A stretch of DNA of 22,809 nucleotides from a virus. Shown one piece after another: positions 6,115-13,862 of the stretch. The stretch lies in IMG/VR virus record IMGVR_UViG_3300025674_000429, positions 1-22,809 of that record; one strand, written 5' to 3'. The position numbers were made by a program, and so were the translations under genes. The number at the start of each line of letters is the position of its first letter. The first letter of the stretch is position 1. The notes beneath the pieces were generated by a model, which saw only the letters and a list, made by a program, of their open reading frames with translations, had not been told where the DNA came from and made no database searches.

Positions 6115-8316
6115 ATGGCACAAAGACCAAGACAAGCTAGGATTCAGTTCCAATCCCAATTCCGCTCTCCAGGTGTAGATACATCTGGCGCTGAAGTAAT
6201 GCGTCAATTGGCGGGTTTAGGGCGTGTAGGAAGCCAAATAGCTGAGGCAGTAGGTAGACCCATAGTTGAAGAAGAAGCGCGTCAGGCGGGCTTAGAAGCG
6301 GCTAAACAGGCTCGTGTAGAAGACCCTGAGACTGGCTTGGTAAAGTACCAAGATGTTGCACGTAGAACGTATGGCTGGGGCTCATCTGCTTACAATGCCG
6401 CTGCTGCTCAAGAGACTAACAGGCTTAATAGCGCAATAGAAAAAGAAGCCAAGTATTCAGCAAGGATTGCCGCTAGAGAGGAGTTTGCAGAGCTGGCTGA
6501 AACCTATAAGGATGATCCTGCTAGCTTTGATAGTGAAGCTGAAAGCTATATTCAGGGTACGCTGAATGCCACCCCAGAGGGTGCTAGGGCAGAAGTAGAG
6601 GATATGCTTCGTTCTCAGTCATTTGCTACTGGCACTAAGCTAGCTAAAAATTATACAGTTAAACAAACCAACGAAAAGATAGATGCCATTGTTTCTACTG
6701 TTGATGACTTTATGGAGGATTCTGCGCGAAAGCTTTCTGACGGTGATCCTGTAAATGCCCAGATAGCATACGACAGCGCGTTAGAGGCCATAGATGATAT
6801 TGGTGAGCTTAATCCCGACTATGATATAAAGGGCGCAAAAGAAAAGCGAAGAATGCAGTTTGCTAAATCCCAGGCATCTGCAAGTGTTATGGATGCAATT
6901 GATGGCAATGACACAGGCCCAGCTTATGCCAAGCTAGAAGAGATTGCTAAAAAGCCGCCAAAAGGATTTACCCCTGATGAGTGGGAACGAACTGTAATTA
7001 GCAAGATACAGACAGACTTAAGAAGAAAAGAAGACCGCCTTAACAATGCTAACCAAGCTGCTGCGGCTAAGAATGCCGAGTATGTTAGCGGAGTAGTACA
7101 AAGCGTTGCTCTGGGTGTAGAGGTTGACGATGCTGAGTTTGCCAAGGCTTACGATCTTGCAGCAACCCCTGCTCAGGTAGAGGCACTCCAAGACGCAGAG
7201 AAGGTTGCCGAATATTCTGTGAGTGACTACAGAACACGCCAAGGTGTACTAACTACTGCTGCTGACAATCCAGAGACTATTGAGCTTTACCGTCAGATGG
7301 CGGCTCAAGAAAAAAGAATCAGCACGGCATTAAACAAAGATGCTTTTGGGTTTGCCGCATCACAGGGCATTGTACAGAATCCTGTACAGCTTGATGTGTT
7401 GAACCCAGACCCAGAGGCTATTGCAGAGCGTAAGTCACAAGCAGCACTGGCTACTGCCCACTATGGTAGGCAAGTACCTATCCTGACAGATGCCGAAGCT
7501 AACTTGTTGGTAAAGGCATTCCCAGAGATGACATCTGGTGAGCAAACAGCTATGGCACAAGCGTATGGCGCTGACTCTTACATCTGGGGCATGCTCTCAG
7601 ATAAGAATGCTGGTGTTTACTCACAAGCCGCAGCACATCCTAATCCCAATGTAACACAGCAGGTTTTCATTGGCTTAGAAAAGATGAAGGCTCCAGGATA
7701 TAAGATTGGTGAGGCTGATACAAAGACCTTAACTACTGCATTTAATGATCTGTATGGTAAAGATGCGTTCCCAGCACAAGACGCTAAAGATATATTCGAT
7801 GCGGCTATGGCTTACTACACTGCTGCTAAGGAGCCTGGTAAAGTAGCAAGTATTTCTGACTTCAAGAAGGCTCTGCAGGATGTTACAGGCCGAGTAGTTA
7901 GTATTAATGGCGGGAAGACTATATTGCCATTCGATGTAAACGAGGACGACTTTGATGCATACTTTGATGGCATGACTGCTGAAGAGTTGCAGATAATATC
8001 GCCTATGGATCGAACGCAACAACAAATAGATAACACGCTTGATTATATTCGCAATGGCAGATACAAGCAGGTTAGAGGAAATAACGCCTACATTGTTGTC
8101 GATAAAAGCGGCATGACATCTCTTTTCAATGCTGATGGAACACCCATGACATTTATAGTTAATACAGATTCTGTTGCCAACATCGTGTCTGAAGAGCAAA
8201 GGCGCAGATCGGCTGCTAGACAGCGTATGGTAGATGCAAGTATTCCAACAGTAATTCCTTTTGCTGGAGTTGCTGGGCAATACTCTGTAGGCACTTTTGA
8301 AGGATTGGAAAAGTAA
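6115..8316 (+). CDS. Internal virion (ejection) protein, T7 gp15-like
   Basis: This 733-aa, mostly helical and Ala/Glu/Lys-rich protein has no signal peptide or membrane segment. Position between the gp14-like and gp16-like genes, size (T7 gp15 is about 747 aa) and composition point to the ejection protein that forms the periplasmic tube during DNA delivery. The N-terminus is basic and Gln-rich (MAQRPRQARIQFQSQF), as often seen in this class. About residues 30-110 (AGLGRVGSQIAEAVGRP and the following acidic helices) fit the family. Sequence conservation in this family is low, so the assignment is chiefly from synteny. An AAGGAA site ends 9 nt before the ATG. Confidence 0.72.
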   Translation: MAQRPRQARIQFQSQFRSPGVDTSGAEVMRQLAGLGRVGSQIAEAVGRPIVEEEARQAGLEAAKQARVEDPETGLVKYQDVARRTYGWGSSAYNAAAAQETNRLNSAIEKEAKYSARIAAREEFAELAETYKDDPASFDSEAESYIQGTLNATPEGARAEVEDMLRSQSFATGTKLAKNYTVKQTNEKIDAIVSTVDDFMEDSARKLSDGDPVNAQIAYDSALEAIDDIGELNPDYDIKGAKEKRRMQFAKSQASASVMDAIDGNDTGPAYAKLEEIAKKPPKGFTPDEWERTVISKIQTDLRRKEDRLNNANQAAAAKNAEYVSGVVQSVALGVEVDDAEFAKAYDLAATPAQVEALQDAEKVAEYSVSDYRTRQGVLTTAADNPETIELYRQMAAQEKRISTALNKDAFGFAASQGIVQNPVQLDVLNPDPEAIAERKSQAALATAHYGRQVPILTDAEANLLVKAFPEMTSGEQTAMAQAYGADSYIWGMLSDKNAGVYSQAAAHPNPNVTQQVFIGLEKMKAPGYKIGEADTKTLTTAFNDLYGKDAFPAQDAKDIFDAAMAYYTAAKEPGKVASISDFKKALQDVTGRVVSINGGKTILPFDVNEDDFDAYFDGMTAEELQIISPMDRTQQQIDNTLDYIRNGRYKQVRGNNAYIVVDKSGMTSLFNADGTPMTFIVNTDSVANIVSEEQRRRSAARQRMVDASIPTVIPFAGVAGQYSVGTFEGLEK

Positions 8317-8319
8317 CTG

Positions 8320-10134
8320 ATGCCAATACTATCTGAAAAAGGGAACAGGGAACTTTATCAGTCACTAATTCCTGTCCCTCAAGAAGCACTTGACCAGCCT
8401 ACGCCATCCTTTTCGGAAACCTTTAGTGCTGGCTATCAGTTTGTGCGCGATGAAGAACGATCTATATCCTGGACATACAACAACCAAGTTTATCGTAATC
8501 GCAGGGATAGGGTTCGAGAGCTATATAAAGAGGGCATGGACTTAGACCCTTACACCGATGAGCAGGGCGTGTTTGACTACAATAGCTTTGCCGAAGACAC
8601 CGGCCTTATCCCTACAGACATTGAACTCGATAATGAGCGAACAGAGCTTCTTCGTCAGCGCAGGGAGCAGAACCAAGATGTGCTTGATCGTGGGGGCGGC
8701 TTTGCTGGCTTCTTGGGCATGGCATCATCTTATATGGGCGACCCAATTAACCTGGCAACAATGGGCGTAGGTGGCGGTACGATAGGTGCTGCTAAGTCTT
8801 TAACTATGTCTTCTCGCATACTGCTAGGTGCGCGTAACTCTGCTGCTATTGGTGCTGCTACAGAGCTTGCTATCCAGCCTATGGTTTATAACTATAAGCA
8901 GGATATTGATTCCCCTTACACATTTGAGCAAGCCGCTACTGCTGTTGTATCGGTAGCCTTGTTCTCTGGTGTTATTGGTGGTGGTGCTGAAGGACTGGCA
9001 AGTTACTTTGGTAGAGCTGCTGCTGAGACTGCGGCCCAGATTCCTAACTCTCCGTTCCCAAGAGCGCCAATGCGTTTTGAGCCACCAGTGATTGCTGGTA
9101 AGCCAGCTTTATTTCCTACCGATGAGGCGGTTGTAGGATTTAAGAAGCAGCTTATAGAAGAGGCCAAGGCTAAGGTTATTGGCGTTGCAGAAAAGCCTAT
9201 TTCTCGTGGGGAGGCCAAGAAATTACGCGGTGCGTTACGAGAGTTAGAGTTTGAGTTAAAGGCTCTTGATGAAGCCCCTATAGACGTTAAGCCAAAGAAA
9301 GGCGAATCTGCTCGTGCAGCAAAACAAAGAGCGCAAAAAGAAACAAGGGCAGAACTTGATTCTAGAATAAAGGGTATTCGCACCCAGCTAGATAGCTATG
9401 ATGCAGCAGTCAAAGCAAAAGGCGAAGTATCCAGGCTAGACCAAGGAATCCTCCCAGACGCACTACAAGAGCGTTTGGACGACTTTATTGCTACCCCTAG
9501 CACCCCTGCTACTGAATCCGTATTCCAGCTAGAAAGGCTTGCAAAGCAGCTTAGAATCCAAAAAGGGTTTAGGGCGGCAGAGTTGGCACTGCAAAGCTAC
9601 GCCAAGTACAGCGGCAAGTTGATTGACAGCTTGGATGAGGCGAAAGATGCGGCTATCAAAGCACTGGATAATGAGATCAAGATTACATCAGCAGATGATG
9701 TAGATAAGCTGGCAGACTTGCAGCGTGTTAGAGACCGATTGGCTAATACTGCTTCTGTATCTATTAATCCACAAAGTATTGATAGAGCCTTCAAAGAGAT
9801 ATTTGAAGAAAACGTCAGGGCTGATATAGCAATCCTTCAAGCAAACGATGAGCTTGTTGACCAGCTAAATAGGTCTACACTGTCGCCTGATGACTTTGTT
9901 GGGCGACCCACAGAACCCGCACCAAAGGCAAAGACTACACCAATGGAAAGGCAGTCACTCGATGACGCTGGTTTCTCTAGAGCATTTGATGAAGAGGTGC
10001 AAGCCTACAACACCCTAGACAAGAAGTTCGCTATAGTCGATGGAGAGATTGTTGAGGGCGCTGACGATTTAATTAAGGCTCTCGATGAAGACCTGGAGGG
10101 GTTAGAATCTATTATGAGGTGTTCGCGTGGCTAG
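8320..10134 (+). CDS. Ejection protein, gp16-like N-terminal half
   Basis: This 604-aa protein has an N-terminus (about 1-120) with FSETFSAGYQFVRDEERSIS and an Arg-rich helix. A small hydrophobic, Gly-rich stretch follows (residues about 127-190) with Y-M-G-D-P-I-N-L-A-T-M, the 'D-P-v-N-L-A' signature seen in large podovirus ejection proteins. Another hydrophobic segment is at about 205-225 (AATAVVSVALFSGVIGGGAE). The remainder is Lys/Glu-rich and helical. No lytic transglycosylase motif was seen, unlike T7 gp16. It ends in LESIMRCSRG and overlaps the next gene by 8 nt. In many relatives the two halves may be one polypeptide; here they are separate frames. The start follows only a weak GGAAA site. 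Confidence 0.65.
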   Translation: MPILSEKGNRELYQSLIPVPQEALDQPTPSFSETFSAGYQFVRDEERSISWTYNNQVYRNRRDRVRELYKEGMDLDPYTDEQGVFDYNSFAEDTGLIPTDIELDNERTELLRQRREQNQDVLDRGGGFAGFLGMASSYMGDPINLATMGVGGGTIGAAKSLTMSSRILLGARNSAAIGAATELAIQPMVYNYKQDIDSPYTFEQAATAVVSVALFSGVIGGGAEGLASYFGRAAAETAAQIPNSPFPRAPMRFEPPVIAGKPALFPTDEAVVGFKKQLIEEAKAKVIGVAEKPISRGEAKKLRGALRELEFELKALDEAPIDVKPKKGESARAAKQRAQKETRAELDSRIKGIRTQLDSYDAAVKAKGEVSRLDQGILPDALQERLDDFIATPSTPATESVFQLERLAKQLRIQKGFRAAELALQSYAKYSGKLIDSLDEAKDAAIKALDNEIKITSADDVDKLADLQRVRDRLANTASVSINPQSIDRAFKEIFEENVRADIAILQANDELVDQLNRSTLSPDDFVGRPTEPAPKAKTTPMERQSLDDAGFSRAFDEEVQAYNTLDKKFAIVDGEIVEGADDLIKALDEDLEGLESIMRCSRG

Positions 10135-12466
10135 TTTTGATTTCTGTATTAATCAGGCAGTAAAAGACAAAAAGATTACTAAGTCGGTTGCCGAGGAAAT
10201 ACTTGCGTCTGGCGATCCCGCAGCGGCTATCAAAGAGCTTGCTGATAGAACCACTCGTGAAAAGCGAGAGAAGGTTGTTGACGCTGTTCGCATTGCTGAA
10301 GCCATAGAAAAAATTACTTCTCACCCTGATGGTCTGGATAAGGGTTTGCTTGCGCTGTTGAGTAAAGATAGCACTGGCAGGGCTAAGTACATGAATGTGG
10401 ACTTTCTGCAAAAAGTATATACACAGCAGTATCTTTCACAGTGGGCTACAGGTCTTGAGCTATTTAGAACCAAGGGATTTGGAGTGTTCAAGAATGAAGA
10501 GGGGCTAAACAAGTTTGTTCGCGCAGTGTATGGTGAGGTCATTGACGACACAGACATTATGAAGGCTGCTAAGGAGTGGGTTCAGGTAACAGAGAACCTG
10601 CGTACCAAGTTCAATGAGGTAGGCGGTAGCATCAACAAGAATGAAGACTGGCTGTTCCCTCAGCACCATGACATGAAGACTGTCAACAAGGCTACCTTGA
10701 AAGAGTGGAAAGAATACATTACTCCGCTACTGGATAGAAGCAAGATGACTGACGATTTGGGTAAGCCGCTAGATGATGCCCAACTTAGTGAAGCTCTTGA
10801 CGTTGTTTATCAAACCATTGTAAGTGGCGGCATGAACAAGGCTAAAGACTTTACAGCTCCTAGAGGTCTTGGCACTAAGCTGTCTCGTCGTGGCTCTGAG
10901 GAAAGATTCCTTTACTTTGAGAATGCTGACGGCTGGATTAACTATCAGAACAAGTTTGGTCGTGGCGACACCTTGACTACCTTAACCGACTATATCCAAG
11001 CTAAGGCTAGTGATATTGCTATGGTTGAGGTGATGGGTACTAACCCCAAGAATATGTTTTTGGCTGTTAAAGCGTATGCCGAAAAGCAAATGCTTAAAGA
11101 TGGCAAGAAGATGTCTAACCTGTCCTCTCAGGTGTTAGATTGGAACTACAAGGCTATTAGTGGCGAAGCTAATGCTGGAGTAATGACCACTTTGGCTGAT
11201 GGCTTTCAGGGGTTGAGAAACATTGAGATTGCGTCCAAATTGGGCTTTGCTGTTATTTCATCAATAACTGATGCTTGGTCTACCGCACAGACAGCGTATT
11301 TCAATAAATTTTCTGGTATTAAAGTGCTGAAGCGCCACATTCAGAACTTAGCGGCAACAGCCGTAAATGGCAAAGAGTATCGAAAGAACCTGGCAAGGAT
11401 GGGGTTTATTGTAGATACTACTATTGGCCGCGCTCACGCAGGTAACAGGTTTGCTGACAGCTATGGAACTGGCTGGACAGCCAAGACTGCTGAAGCTGTG
11501 CTGAGATTTTCTGGTCTAGAAGTGTGGACGCAGAGTATGCGTAAAGCATTTAGCATGGAGTTTTCTGCGCTATTGGCTGACAACTTTAAGAAGAGCTTTG
11601 ATGAGCTAGACTTTAAGGAAGTGCTTGAGCGATATGGCATTACCAAGAAAGACTGGGATACATTCAGAAAAGCTGATGGTGCAGAGTTAGACATTAATGG
11701 ACACAAATTCTCTGACTTAACTAAAGATCCATCAAACAAGTTTCACTTTATGGTTCTTTCTGAAGGTGAGTTTGCCACACCAACTATTGATGCTAGGACT
11801 CAGGCCATCACGCAAGTTGGCACAGAGCGAGGAACAATTCCTGGGCAGGCTGTTAGAAGCATCATGCAGATCAAGTCTTTCCCAATCAGTGTAATGCAAC
11901 AACACTGGACGAGAGGCATGGCTCAAGCTACTGGTATGGGGAGAGTTGCATACTTAGGTTCTTTTGCGGCTGGCATGACAATGATGGGTGCTGCGTCTAC
12001 ACAGTTATATGAGCTTGCTACAGGTAAAGAGCCTAGACCAATGGATGCAAAATTCTGGGGCGCTGCTTTTATGAAGGGTGGTGCGGGCGGTATCTTTGCA
12101 GACCTAACTTTTGCAAACCCAAACAAGTATGGCAAGAGCTGGCTAGAATCTCTTCTTGGGCCATCATTGGGAACAGCGCAAGATATAAGGGACTTTACTT
12201 ATGGAAACATAGTTGAGGCCTCGAAGGGTGAAGAGACTAATGTGCTGGGGGATTTTGCTAAGTTAGTCGAGAATATAACCCCAGGTGTTTGGCAGACTCA
12301 GCTATTTATGGATTCCATGTTTGATCAGTGGAGGTTGCAAGTTGACCCCAAGTATCAGAGTACCCTAGATCGCATGGTTCGCCAAAGACAAACAGAGTAT
12401 GGTCAAGAGTATTGGTGGCAACCTGGCGAGACACCATCAGAAGTTATCCAAGACTTGGCAGAATAG
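10127..12466 (+). CDS. Ejection protein, gp16-like C-terminal half
   Basis: This 779-aa protein begins at GTG 10127, with a GAGGTG ribosome site at 10116-10121. Upstream in the same frame is a TGA at 10115-10117, so the start is tightly bounded. The N-terminus (FDFCINQAVKDKKITKSVAE) looks like a genuine protein start. Later regions include L-F-P-Q-H-H-D-M-K-T (near 181-190), S-F-P-I-S-V-M-Q-Q-H-W (near 585) and an Ala/Gly/Met-rich hydrophobic stretch (about 608-625), all of the sort found in large podovirus ejection proteins. It is the last member of the gp14-gp15-gp16 block. Function as part of the DNA-ejection apparatus is from synteny and general resemblance. No catalytic motif was recognised. 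Confidence 0.65.
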   Translation: MASFDFCINQAVKDKKITKSVAEEILASGDPAAAIKELADRTTREKREKVVDAVRIAEAIEKITSHPDGLDKGLLALLSKDSTGRAKYMNVDFLQKVYTQQYLSQWATGLELFRTKGFGVFKNEEGLNKFVRAVYGEVIDDTDIMKAAKEWVQVTENLRTKFNEVGGSINKNEDWLFPQHHDMKTVNKATLKEWKEYITPLLDRSKMTDDLGKPLDDAQLSEALDVVYQTIVSGGMNKAKDFTAPRGLGTKLSRRGSEERFLYFENADGWINYQNKFGRGDTLTTLTDYIQAKASDIAMVEVMGTNPKNMFLAVKAYAEKQMLKDGKKMSNLSSQVLDWNYKAISGEANAGVMTTLADGFQGLRNIEIASKLGFAVISSITDAWSTAQTAYFNKFSGIKVLKRHIQNLAATAVNGKEYRKNLARMGFIVDTTIGRAHAGNRFADSYGTGWTAKTAEAVLRFSGLEVWTQSMRKAFSMEFSALLADNFKKSFDELDFKEVLERYGITKKDWDTFRKADGAELDINGHKFSDLTKDPSNKFHFMVLSEGEFATPTIDARTQAITQVGTERGTIPGQAVRSIMQIKSFPISVMQQHWTRGMAQATGMGRVAYLGSFAAGMTMMGAASTQLYELATGKEPRPMDAKFWGAAFMKGGAGGIFADLTFANPNKYGKSWLESLLGPSLGTAQDIRDFTYGNIVEASKGEETNVLGDFAKLVENITPGVWQTQLFMDSMFDQWRLQVDPKYQSTLDRMVRQRQTEYGQEYWWQPGETPSEVIQDLAE

Positions 12467-12492
12467 CTGTATAAAAAATGATCAAAATTTAG

Positions 12493-12498
12493 TATAAT
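12493..12498 (+). promoter_or_regulatory. Putative promoter (-10 box) of the spike/tailspike/lysis block
   Basis: A perfect TATAAT followed by CCA lies in the 59-nt gap after the ejection genes, in very AT-rich DNA. At 17-nt spacing the -35 would be TATAAA (12470-12475), only 3 of 6 matches. Transcription would start near 12505, with AGAGGA just before ATG 12526. The missing -35 lowers confidence. Confidence 0.45.
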
Positions 12499-12525
12499 CC
12501 ACATATCGAAACAGAGGATATTTTA

Positions 12526-12816
12526 ATGTCTATTAACAACAACAACCCCTTCAAGGGCGTAGGGGCAAACCTGACAGGTGCTGTTCGGGACATCATCTCA
12601 GTGACTCCGAATGACAGTGCTGGTACTGCGCCATTTGATGATGACCGAGTAGCTATTGGCCTGTATATCACCACTGGTGGGGCTGTGAAGTTTGTCACAG
12701 TTACAGGTGAGACTCGCACCGTCACTGTACCAGATAACTTCTACCTCGTTTGCGCTTGCAAGCAGGTATTTGCTACTGATACTACTGCAACAGGCATTCA
12801 CGCACTGGTGTCATAA
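12526..12816 (+). CDS. Small virion protein resembling the GTA head-spike base
   Basis: This 96-aa beta-rich protein has the pattern 'F-k-G-x-x-a-x-L-T-G-A-v-R-D-i-i-x-V-T-P-n-D-S' at residues 9-31, 'a-I-x-L-Y-i-T-T-G-G-a-V-k' at 43-55 and 'V-F-A-T-D-T-T-A-T-G-I-h-A-L' at 81-94. These blocks match my recollection of the small head-spike base family of gene transfer agents (R. capsulatus Rcc01079) and of similar small proteins in many tailed phages. The downstream gene encodes a lectin-like protein, comparable with the GTA base-plus-fiber pair. A role as the attachment base for a glycan-binding spike is inferred; a decoration protein is the alternative. Its ribosome site is AGAGGA and it follows a putative promoter. 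Confidence 0.6.
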   Translation: MSINNNNPFKGVGANLTGAVRDIISVTPNDSAGTAPFDDDRVAIGLYITTGGAVKFVTVTGETRTVTVPDNFYLVCACKQVFATDTTATGIHALVS

Positions 12817-13605
12817 ATGATTGGCATAGGCGCTACACTATTCAAGGTTCCTACAGCGTATGGTCAGGGGTTTAGTCCTGCATCTCTTTTCCGTAATGGC
12901 GAGCAGGGTGCATGGTATGACCCATCTGATTTGTCCACTCTATTCCAAGAGGATGGCACTACTCCAGCCGTTGTTGACGGTGTCGTGGGCAAGGTCTTGG
13001 ATAAGTCAGGCAATGGTCATCATATAGTTCAGGCCACAGATACCAAGTGTCCTATCTTAAAACAAGATGGCAGCCTGTACTACTTAGACTTTGATGGAAC
13101 TGATGATTGCTTGCAAACATCTAGCAACATAGATTTTACCGCAACAGATGCAATGTCTGTTTTTGCTGGCGCCAGAAAAGAAACCGATGCAACTGAAGTA
13201 GTTGCCGAGCTATCTAATAACATTGGTGGTGCAACAGGAGCATTTAGGTTGAATGTTGTTAGTAGTGATCGTTGGAGATATTCATCAAAGGGAGCTAACC
13301 TTGTAAATGCTGATGGTGATAACTACGTACCCCCTATTACAAGCGTCTTGACTGGCCTAAGTGATATTAGTGATGACTCATGTATTATAAGAGTTAATGG
13401 GGCGCAAGAAGATATTGCTACAGGAGACCAAGGGGCTGGTAACTATGGCGACCACCCTCTTAATGTGGGCGCTCGTAACAATGGCGCTGGCCTTCAATTA
13501 GATGGAAGAATCTATGGGCTTATCGTAAGAGGTGCATCTTCTACTGCGGCTGAAATTGCATCTGCTGAAGCGTATATAGCTTTAAAAACAGGGGTGTCTA
13601 TCTAA
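12817..13605 (+). CDS. LamG-like (concanavalin-fold) virion protein, probable glycan-binding spike or fiber
   Basis: This 262-aa protein has an N-terminal collar (residues about 22-48) with FRNGEQGAWYDPSDLSTLFQ, a segment common in phage virion proteins that precede a lectin domain, then L-D-K-S-G-N-G-H-H at 61-69. From about 88 the pattern LYYLDFDGTDDCLQ, then M-S-V-F-A-G-A-R, and near the end D-G-R-I-Y-G-L-I-V-R is that of LamG/concanavalin A-like sandwich domains. Such domains bind sugars, so surface attachment is likely. The gene starts immediately after the preceding TAA (no gap). Its stop overlaps the next ATG by 1 nt. Codon use looks more AT-rich than the tailspike gene, hinting at separate origin. 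Confidence 0.7.
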   Translation: MIGIGATLFKVPTAYGQGFSPASLFRNGEQGAWYDPSDLSTLFQEDGTTPAVVDGVVGKVLDKSGNGHHIVQATDTKCPILKQDGSLYYLDFDGTDDCLQTSSNIDFTATDAMSVFAGARKETDATEVVAELSNNIGGATGAFRLNVVSSDRWRYSSKGANLVNADGDNYVPPITSVLTGLSDISDDSCIIRVNGAQEDIATGDQGAGNYGDHPLNVGARNNGAGLQLDGRIYGLIVRGASSTAAEIASAEAYIALKTGVSI

Positions 13606-13859
13606 TGAGTGTATTTGCCACAATAGTTGTTGCTAACGCAAACCAGTCTGCTGCCCAAGCAATTACTTCTAGCGATATGTTTACAAGCCTCTTTAAGAAA
13701 GGGCTGAAAAAATACTGGGTAAGCTCTGGATACTTTTCTCAAGAACACTATGATGCCCTTGTTGATAGCGGATTAACATTTGCTATTGAAACAGATCAAG
13801 AGGTTAGACCTATTGCTGCACTGAATGCACTGGGATTGATTAAAGTTATTGAGGAATAA
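13605..13859 (+). CDS. Conserved small phage protein, function unknown
   Basis: This 84-aa protein starts with MSVFATIVVANANQSAAQAI and has K-K-Y-W-V-S-S-G-Y-F at residues 35-44, followed by a helical 'x-H-y-D-A-L-x-x-s' and a hydrophobic end. A 'valine-rich start plus S-S-G-y-f' layout is familiar from small proteins next to virion spike genes in several phages, but no function is known to me. It lies between the LamG-like protein and the tailspike, overlaps the former by 1 nt and is 3 nt from the latter, so it may be an assembly factor or small part of the same structure. Its 3' end (GAGGAA) carries the tailspike ribosome site. Confidence 0.55.
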   Translation: MSVFATIVVANANQSAAQAITSSDMFTSLFKKGLKKYWVSSGYFSQEHYDALVDSGLTFAIETDQEVRPIAALNALGLIKVIEE

Positions 13860-13862
13860 ACA

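Noticed and set aside
7729-8280. A 183-codon open frame on the - strand inside the gp15-like gene
   Set aside because: Composition is Cys/Ser/Tyr-rich and unlike any protein family. It lies wholly inside a real gene and lacks a ribosome site.
10118-10134. Programmed frameshift joining the two ejection genes
   Set aside because: A shift would have to occur in about 17 nt. No slippery heptamer was seen, and a GAGGTG ribosome site with a GTG start explains translation of the second frame.
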